Below are positions 1-3,243 of a DNA stretch of 9,195 bases, piece by piece (position 1 is the first letter of the stretch; each line of letters opens with the position of its first letter). The notes below the pieces were generated by a model. The model made no database searches. It was not told where the DNA came from and saw only the letters and a program-made list of their open reading frames with translations. Location of the stretch: assembly GCA_045601445.1 (NCBI GenBank), contig JAZRZQ010000008.1:1-9195 (forward strand), given 5' to 3'. Position numbers and translations under genes: made by a program. This DNA is from RGIG5579 sp045601445 (lineage in GTDB: Bacteria > Bacillota > Clostridia > Oscillospirales > SIG627).

Positions 1-167
1 TGCAGATTGCTCTCAAAGAAGCAAACGAAACGGGCTATTGGCTCGAGCTTCTGGTAGAAACAGGCTATATTTCTGAAGAAGAATTTAAGACACTCGATCA
101 AAAATGCACCGCACTCCGTGCTATGCTCATCGCCTCCATTAACACCACAAAACAAAATATGCAATAA
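1..167 (+). CDS. Four-helix-bundle protein (23S rRNA IVP family), C-terminal part
   Basis: The frame starting at base 3 is open to TAA at 165-167 and gives 54 residues beginning QIALKEANETGYWLELL and ending KQNMQ. The pattern ALKEANETGYWLELLVETGYI, followed by an acidic turn and a last helix, is typical of the C-terminal half of the small four-helix-bundle family often annotated as 23S rRNA intervening-sequence protein. Family members are about 110-130 residues, so roughly half lies outside the window. Despite the family name, most members are free-standing genes whose role is unknown. A hairpin terminator follows directly, so transcription probably ends here and the gene is not joined to what follows. 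The family call rests on recognising this motif. Confidence 0.8.
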   Translation, partial: QIALKEANETGYWLELLVETGYISEEEFKTLDQKCTALRAMLIASINTTKQNMQ

Positions 168-199
168 AAATAAGCCGTGAATTTTCACGGCTTATTTTT
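166..199. terminator. Bidirectional rho-independent terminator
   Basis: A perfect 15-bp inverted repeat: left arm 166-180 (AAAAATAAGCCGTGA), loop ATTT, right arm 185-199. It has an A-tract on one side and a T-tract on the other, so it can end both the plus-strand gene finishing at 167 and the minus-strand regulator finishing at 192. The same left-arm sequence occurs again at 2111-2125. Confidence 0.85.
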
Positions 200-398
200 C
201 GTCATCGATATATTGCATAATATCTTCTACGTTACATTTTAAGATTTTGCAAAACATTTCAATTGTATGCGTACTTACGCTTTCATTTCTTTTAAGTCGG
301 GTGATCTGTGCGGGGCTTACATGGTGATTTTTAATAAGCGAGTACTGGGTTACTCCTTTTTTCTGCATTGTTTGCCATAATTTGTCATATGAAATCAT
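192..398 (-). CDS. Small XRE/Cro-type helix-turn-helix regulator (YozG-like)
   Basis: A 68-residue protein consisting only of a Cro/C1-type DNA-binding domain. The sequence runs MISYDKLWQTMQKKGVTQYSL, then the recognition region HVSPAQITRLKRNE, then SVSTHTIEMFCKILKCNVEDIMQYI. This is the compact subfamily that starts with a tyrosine-containing strand and ends with the 'C.V.DIM' helix. The ATG at 398-396 is chosen over an upstream ATG at 425 because AGGGAGG lies about 8 nt before it on the minus strand. The gene diverges from the cysteine-rich and membrane protein genes, an arrangement usual for a local repressor controlling itself and its neighbours. Dyad sequences lie in the 399-486 intergenic region. 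It is clearly related to the N-terminal 66 residues of the 209-aa protein at 2228. Confidence 0.85.
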   Translation of the reverse strand: MISYDKLWQTMQKKGVTQYSLIKNHHVSPAQITRLKRNESVSTHTIEMFCKILKCNVEDIMQYIDDEK

Positions 399-415
399 AA
401 AATCGATCCTCCCTA

Positions 416-445
416 TTGACATCATAATCGATTTCGGTGTATAAT
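416..445 (+). promoter_or_regulatory. Near-perfect sigma-A promoter for the cysteine-rich/membrane protein operon
   Basis: TTGACA at 416-421, an 18-nt spacer, and TATAAT at 440-445, with transcription expected to start near 452. The spacer contains TCGATTTCGG (428-437), beginning 6 nt after the -35 box. The same decamer sits at the same distance in the promoter at 2176. With such strong core elements the promoter would be highly active unless repressed. Confidence 0.8.
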
Positions 446-450
446 CATAT

Positions 451-466
451 TAACCAATATCGGTTA
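451..466. promoter_or_regulatory. Candidate operator palindrome at the transcription start
   Basis: TAACCAATATCGGTTA is a 16-bp palindrome with one mismatched pair (456/461). It covers the predicted +1 of the plus-strand promoter and lies upstream of the divergent regulator, so a dimer bound here could control both directions. Binding by the neighbouring XRE protein is inferred from position. Confidence 0.5.
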
Positions 467-486
467 TTAACTTGAGAGGTGACTTT

Positions 487-696
487 ATGAGAAGTAAAAC
501 AGATCGCAGAATGTGTGGAACTTGTGAGTTTTGGAATGGTATAAGACAACCGATTTTTGATGAACATGGTAATCCAAAAATTGAAATCCATTCAGAACAA
601 GGCATTTGTGAGTGTTCTCTTAGTTCTTTTGAAGGCGGTCAACGAAGAAGGGATCTTTGTTGCAAGTGTTATTCAAAATGGACTGAATTGTTTTGA
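487..696 (+). CDS. Small cysteine-rich protein, probably metal-binding
   Basis: A 69-residue protein starting MRSKTDRRMCGTCEFW. The ATG at 487 is preceded by GAGAGGTGA at about 6 nt; a TTG at 472 would include that ribosome binding site in the coding sequence and is rejected. It has seven cysteines in three groups (CGTC near residue 12, CEC near the middle, CCKC near the C-terminus). This suggests a zinc- or other metal-binding fold, perhaps a zinc-ribbon-like knuckle. It is basic, lacks a signal peptide and should be cytoplasmic. It is the first gene after the strong promoter and probably shares a transcript with the membrane protein at 764. I recognise it only as a type of small uncharacterised Firmicute protein, so no function is assigned. 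Confidence 0.7.
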   Translation: MRSKTDRRMCGTCEFWNGIRQPIFDEHGNPKIEIHSEQGICECSLSSFEGGQRRRDLCCKCYSKWTELF

Positions 697-763
697 TGAA
701 CCACTATGCCTAATCACAGTCCAGATATTTTAAATGTTTTTGTTCTATAAGGAGTTAGTTATT

Positions 764-1525
764 GTGTCGTATCTCATTATGGTATTGTCTTTCGGATGTA
801 TTTGGTATTTTATGATTTTTAGAAAAAATAAGAATTCAAAACGATTGAATTTAGAGAACGAAAAAAAGAAGGCGGAGTCTCATAGTTCTTTTATCCAATT
901 AAGAATACAAAACATTGACAGAGCCGATATTGATATAATAAAAAAATGCAAGGAATACCTTTTTTACAGTGCAAGGCAGAAGTCATACAAATTGTTGTTG
1001 ATTGTGTCCTCGTGTTTTGCTGGGCTGTTTGTTTTGGTCTTTCCATCTATGTCTATGATTGATAATATGAATCTTAATGATTATGCTTTTCTACCCATCT
1101 TACTTTTTGTTATGTCAATTATAGGTGTTATCTGTTGTATCAGTTTTGGATTAAAAATGAAAGATGCAAATGATAATTGCGTTATTAGGTCTTTTTATAT
1201 TTGCGGATATCAAAACGAAAAATCAATTGCTCGATGTCCGTTATCTAGCGTTCAAGCGGTATATTGTGCAGAACAAATTGCAAAATCCGTTATTTCTGAT
1301 GAGGATTGTAGTACCATAATTAAAGAAGTAAATAAAAAAGTAATTTTTACAAGTATATTATCTGTAGTATTAGTTATTATCGCATTTGCTATTCTAATGT
1401 CTTCTATTACCGGAGGAGGTAATTCAGAATTTGACGACGTTTTCAACAAAGATCCAAACAACTGGTCTGATGACGAAAAAGATTACGTTAACGATCTGTT
1501 TGATTGGATGAAGGAAAATAATTAA
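764..1525 (+). CDS. Four-pass membrane protein of unknown function
   Basis: A 253-residue protein from GTG 764, which has AAGGAG 9 nt upstream; an in-frame ATG at 734 has no ribosome binding site. Hydrophobic segments are visible near residues 2-19, 76-97, 108-130 and 192-214. The 20-75 stretch is charged and lysine-rich, and the loop between helices 3 and 4 (131-191) has several cysteines. The tail (222-253) is strongly acidic and aromatic and carries DPNNWSDDEKDYVNDLFDWM, a motif I have seen at the end of other unassigned Firmicute membrane proteins. The coding sequence is very AT-rich compared with the genes after 3244, suggesting a different history. It follows the cysteine-rich gene after 67 nt with no terminator between. 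Its function is unknown; partnership with the cysteine-rich protein is inferred from the operon. Confidence 0.8.
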   Translation: MSYLIMVLSFGCIWYFMIFRKNKNSKRLNLENEKKKAESHSSFIQLRIQNIDRADIDIIKKCKEYLFYSARQKSYKLLLIVSSCFAGLFVLVFPSMSMIDNMNLNDYAFLPILLFVMSIIGVICCISFGLKMKDANDNCVIRSFYICGYQNEKSIARCPLSSVQAVYCAEQIAKSVISDEDCSTIIKEVNKKVIFTSILSVVLVIIAFAILMSSITGGGNSEFDDVFNKDPNNWSDDEKDYVNDLFDWMKENN

Positions 1526-1570
1526 GAAAATCAAGTTTTTCGACCGGTTCCATTTTGAGTGTCGGTTCCA
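1526..1570 (+). repeat. 45-nt interspersed repeat, copy 1
   Basis: Starts with GAAAATCAAGTT directly after the stop codon of the membrane protein and ends with TGTCGGTTCCA. The second copy at 2883-2927 has the same length and differs at about 6 positions by hand alignment. Inside it, CGGTTCCA occurs twice (1545-1552 and 1563-1570) with an 18-bp period. It lies between the gene end and the terminator hairpin at 1571, so it would be transcribed as part of the 3' untranslated region. Confidence 0.75.
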
Positions 1571-1604
1571 GAAAAAAGCACTTGCTATCGCAAGTGCTTT
1601 TTTC
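1571..1604. terminator. Strong hairpin, probable bidirectional terminator and head of hairpin array 1
   Basis: A perfect 15-bp stem, GAAAAAAGCACTTGC (1571-1585) paired with 1590-1604, around the loop TATC. The U-rich right arm suits a terminator for the operon ending at 1525. The core GCACTTGC/GCAAGTGC recurs in the hairpin at 1925, where the loop is GATA, the reverse complement of TATC. Confidence 0.65.
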
Positions 1605-1607
1605 AAC

Positions 1608-1775
1608 GATGTGTTCCGCAAGCGGAACGTGATGTTTCCTTCGGAAGTGATGTGCGCTTCGCGCGTGAAGTGTGCCTTCGGCACGTGATTAGGAACACAT
1701 CACATCACTGCGAACAGTGTGAGCAACATCACTATGCGAAGCATAGCATCACTTTGGCGTAGCCAAAACTTCACT
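1608..1775. repeat. Two-armed array of small hairpins with GTGATGT / ACATCAC linkers
   Basis: Seven short hairpins follow one another. Stems are GTTCCG/CGGAAC (1613-1628), TTCC/GGAA (1636-1646), GCGC/GCGC (1654-1664), GTGCC/GGCAC (1672-1684), CACTG/CAGTG (1706-1719), CTATGC/GCATAG (1732-1746) and TTTGGC/GCCAAA (1753-1767). Loops are CAAG, TTC, TTC, TTC, then CGAA, GAA, GTA. The first four are separated by GTGATGT or a close variant (1629, 1647, 1665, 1685). The last three are separated by its reverse complement ACATCAC or variants (near 1700, 1726, 1747, 1768). The two halves are therefore the same kind of array in opposite orientations, meeting near 1690. GATGTGTTCC (1608-1617) also matches GGAACACATC (1692-1701) as a 10-bp inverted repeat. 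Stem sequences differ while loops and linkers are kept. No gene is present. Confidence 0.8.
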
Positions 1776-1785
1776 AAAACCTCAG

Positions 1786-1810
1786 AGCCCTTGTAAATCA
1801 AGGGCTTTTC
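1786..1810 (+). terminator. Terminator-like hairpin
   Basis: AGCCCTTG (1786-1793) and CAAGGGCT (1799-1806) form an 8-bp stem around TAAAT, followed by TTTC and then GTGTTTTTAG. It directly follows the inverted half of hairpin array 1 and may end transcripts that cross the array. Confidence 0.5.
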
Positions 1811-1924
1811 GTGTTTTTAGGGGTAAAAAAAATCCCATTTCACCATTACACCTTTTCACCGATCTGTTGGACTTGAACCTGTGGCTTTAATTAATTAAGG
1901 TTCGAAATTGTTGGGGCAACTCAG
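1811..1924. other. Spacer between hairpin arrays with octamer repeat and T-arm-like sequence
   Basis: No coding sequence is visible. Three consecutive octamers ending in CACC (ATTTCACC, ATTACACC, TTTTCACC) occupy 1837-1860. Next comes GGACTTGAACC (1869-1879), whose complement GGTTCAAGTCC matches the tRNA T-arm consensus, and GGTTCGAAA at 1899-1907 resembles it again on the plus strand. The flanks do not form a full T-stem or cloverleaf, so no tRNA gene is called. The stretch could be a scar of integration at a tRNA gene or a coincidence. Confidence 0.35.
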
Positions 1925-2080
1925 AAAATAGCACTTGCGATAGCAAGTGCTATTTTTATCCAATCCGAAGGATTGGCATGGCATCACGCGTCAGCGTGCA
2001 TTTGCCTTCGGATTGATTCCATACCGCCTACGGCGGATTCCAAGTGGCACTTTGTGTTGATTCCATGCAAGGCTTCGCAT
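1925..2080. repeat. Hairpin array 2 with TTGATTCCA-type linkers
   Basis: Headed by a perfect 14-bp hairpin (1925-1938 with 1943-1956, loop GATA) followed by a T-tract, so it is also terminator-like. Smaller hairpins follow: CCAATCC/GGATTGG (1960-1976, loop GAA), CACGC/GCGTG (1985-1998, loop GTCA), CCGCC/GGCGG (2024-2036, loop TAC), AAGT/ACTT (2042-2052, loop GGC) and ATGC/GCAT (2065-2080). GATTCCA or a near variant recurs between them (near 2015, 2036, 2058). It has the same style as array 1 but a different linker. CAATCCGAAGG (1961-1971) can pair over 11 bp with CCTTCGGATTG (2005-2015), an alternative to the first small hairpin. Confidence 0.7.
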
Positions 2081-2110
2081 TGATTTGTCCTAAATTAAAT
2101 TATGCACTTC

Positions 2111-2144
2111 AAAAATAAGCCGTGAAGATTCAAGGCTTATTTTT
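2111..2144. terminator. Hairpin related to the terminator at 166
   Basis: AAAAATAAGCC (2111-2121) pairs with GGCTTATTTTT (2134-2144). After one mismatch, TGA/TCA extends the stem. The left arm, AAAAATAAGCCGTGA, is identical to that of the 166-199 terminator, but here the right arm has drifted (TTCAAGGC rather than TCACGGC). It lies just upstream of the second XRE cassette, as the first copy lies beside the first XRE gene. Confidence 0.7.
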
Positions 2145-2150
2145 GGAACT

Positions 2151-2174
2151 AATTATTTACTAAAGTAAATAATT
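2151..2174. promoter_or_regulatory. Perfect palindrome abutting the -35 box, candidate operator
   Basis: AATTATTTAC (2151-2160), TAAA, then GTAAATAATT (2165-2174): two perfect 10-nt arms ending one base before TTGACA. An AT-only outer stem without a following T-tract argues for a protein site rather than a terminator. Candidate ligands are the XRE domain encoded just downstream or another regulator; this is inferred from position. Confidence 0.5.
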
Positions 2175-2175
2175 C

Positions 2176-2204
2176 TTGACATTTAGTTCGATTTCGGATA
2201 AAAT
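2176..2204 (+). promoter_or_regulatory. Sigma-A promoter of the XRE-fusion gene
   Basis: TTGACA at 2176-2181, a 17-nt spacer, and TAAAAT at 2199-2204. The spacer carries TCGATTTCGG at 2188-2197, 6 nt after the -35 box, exactly as in the promoter at 416. The predicted start is near 2211, directly ahead of the ribosome binding site of the gene at 2228. Confidence 0.8.
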
Positions 2205-2227
2205 AATAATAGCGAGGAGGTGTTTTC

Positions 2228-2857
2228 GTGTATATCAACTATTCTAAGCTCTGGAAATTATTAGCCGAAAAGGGGCTTTCAAAATCGGATTTGATTGATT
2301 TGACAGGTCTCAGTTCTCGTGTTATTGCAAAACTTGCAAAGAATGAAACCGTAACAACAGATACGATTGCCAAAATTTGTACTTCCCTGAGCTGTGATGT
2401 AGGGGATATGATGGAGTGCTCTTTGGAGAGTGAACTGTCTCTCTATCATTACAGTCGTGCTTTTGGGAAAACTGTTGAGGAAACGGATCGTGTGCAAAAA
2501 AGTAGTTTTGTGTGGAACGGGCAGAAATTTGTTTTGTATGTAACAAAGAAAAAAGCCACTAAGTCTACGAGAATTGATTGCGGCGAGGATAACACTGTCT
2601 ATTGGACCCAATTTTACATAGCCGGAGGGCATAGCCGCCCAAGTGTTGTAAAAGAGCCTCTTGTGAAACCGCTTTTAGCGGCGGATACCATTACCATTGT
2701 TATTATCAAAGGCAAGCCCGGTACCATTACAGGACTTGACGAAGGAATTTGGGGATCTGCTAAAAACGGAAAATTGCGGGACAAACATCAAATTTTTGTG
2801 ATGACTGAAGCAGCTTTTAAGGTTTTTGAGCCAAAGGAATGTGTTTCCTTGCAATGA
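2228..2857 (+). CDS. XRE-family regulator fused to an unknown C-terminal domain
   Basis: A 209-residue protein from a GTG start with AGGAGG 7 nt upstream. Residues 1-66 (MYINYSKLWKLLAEKGLSKSDLIDLTGLSSRVIAKLAKNETV...CDVGDMMEC) are a Cro/C1 helix-turn-helix of the same subfamily as the regulator at 192-398. Residues about 70-209 are a separate soluble domain rich in beta strands, containing SSFVWNGQKFVLYVTKKKATKS, a YWTQFYIAGGHSRP segment, TITIVIIKGKPGTITGLDEGIWGSAKNGKLRDKHQIFVMTEAAF, and no visible membrane helix. I do not recognise this domain; it could be a ligand sensor or an effector. The gene stands alone: an operator-like palindrome and promoter precede it and the 45-nt repeat follows it. 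It probably regulates itself. The XRE part is secure; any function of the C-terminal part is unknown. Confidence 0.8.
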   Translation: MYINYSKLWKLLAEKGLSKSDLIDLTGLSSRVIAKLAKNETVTTDTIAKICTSLSCDVGDMMECSLESELSLYHYSRAFGKTVEETDRVQKSSFVWNGQKFVLYVTKKKATKSTRIDCGEDNTVYWTQFYIAGGHSRPSVVKEPLVKPLLAADTITIVIIKGKPGTITGLDEGIWGSAKNGKLRDKHQIFVMTEAAFKVFEPKECVSLQ

Positions 2858-2882
2858 ATTATTTAAAAAATACAATTCGATA

Positions 2883-2927
2883 GAAAATCAAGTTATTATA
2901 TCGGTTCCATTTTGATTGTCGGTCCCA
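2883..2927 (+). repeat. 45-nt interspersed repeat, copy 2
   Basis: GAAAATCAAGTT through TGTCGGTCCCA, the same length as copy 1 (1526-1570), beginning 25 nt after the stop codon of the XRE-fusion gene. The internal 18-bp direct repeat is kept as CGGTTCCA (2902-2909) and CGGTCCCA (2920-2927). Unlike copy 1, it is not followed by a hairpin array. Confidence 0.75.
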
Positions 2928-3175
2928 CACCGGATCCTGCCGTTGTCATGCAAACGAAACCAAGGGTTGCACTTACGATGTTCGGAGTAAATCCTGCTCC
3001 TTTGCGGGCGCGCAACAGTGTTTGTTGTAGATTTGACGCCTTGCCCATAGTGACGAAATGCTGATGCCCAAGCTGTGAGCGCCATCCGAGAGAAAATAGC
3101 GGGCACAACGGCCGTTTAAGGCGTGAAATAAGGCATTTGATCCGATTATATGACAAAAAAATACCAACTGTCATG
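2928..3175. other. Gene-poor stretch after repeat copy 2
   Basis: No convincing gene. The minus strand is open for 92 codons from 3174 to 2896 and runs into the 45-nt repeat. No good ribosome binding site precedes it, two other minus frames are also open over much of the same stretch, and I recognise no family, so it is not called. ATGACA (3150-3155) and TGTCAT (3169-3174) form a 6-bp inverted repeat. The base composition is richer in G+C than the cassettes upstream. It may be the remainder of an element whose left end is the 45-nt repeat. Confidence 0.3.
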
Positions 3176-3214
3176 ATACGTCCCCCAAGCGTCCGGCTTG
3201 GGGGACGTATTTTT
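3176..3214 (+). terminator. Strong GC-rich hairpin terminator
   Basis: A perfect 15-bp stem, ATACGTCCCCCAAGC (3176-3190) with 3196-3210, around GTCCG, followed on the plus strand by TTTT. The U-tract lies on the plus side, so it best stops transcription coming from the XRE-fusion cassette. It is also the only strong hairpin downstream of the minus-strand GH89 gene, whose stop is at 3244, and may serve both. Confidence 0.7.
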
Positions 3215-3243
3215 ATGCGGGTGGATTTTTGTTCCTTTACGGG

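Noticed and set aside
1559..1762. Plus-strand 67-codon frame and minus-strand 86-codon frame across the hairpin array
   Set aside because: They consist of translated hairpins, lack ribosome binding sites and show no protein-like composition.
1608..1775. Hairpin array considered as a CRISPR array
   Set aside because: Linkers are only about 7 nt, units are 15-20 nt, the 'spacers' are themselves palindromic, and no cas gene is present.
1866..1909. tRNA gene
   Set aside because: Only T-loop-like strings are present. The T-stem does not pair fully and no anticodon or acceptor stem can be built.
2896..3174. Minus-strand 92-codon frame as a protein gene
   Set aside because: No adequate ribosome binding site, other minus frames equally open, and no recognised family; kept only as an observation.
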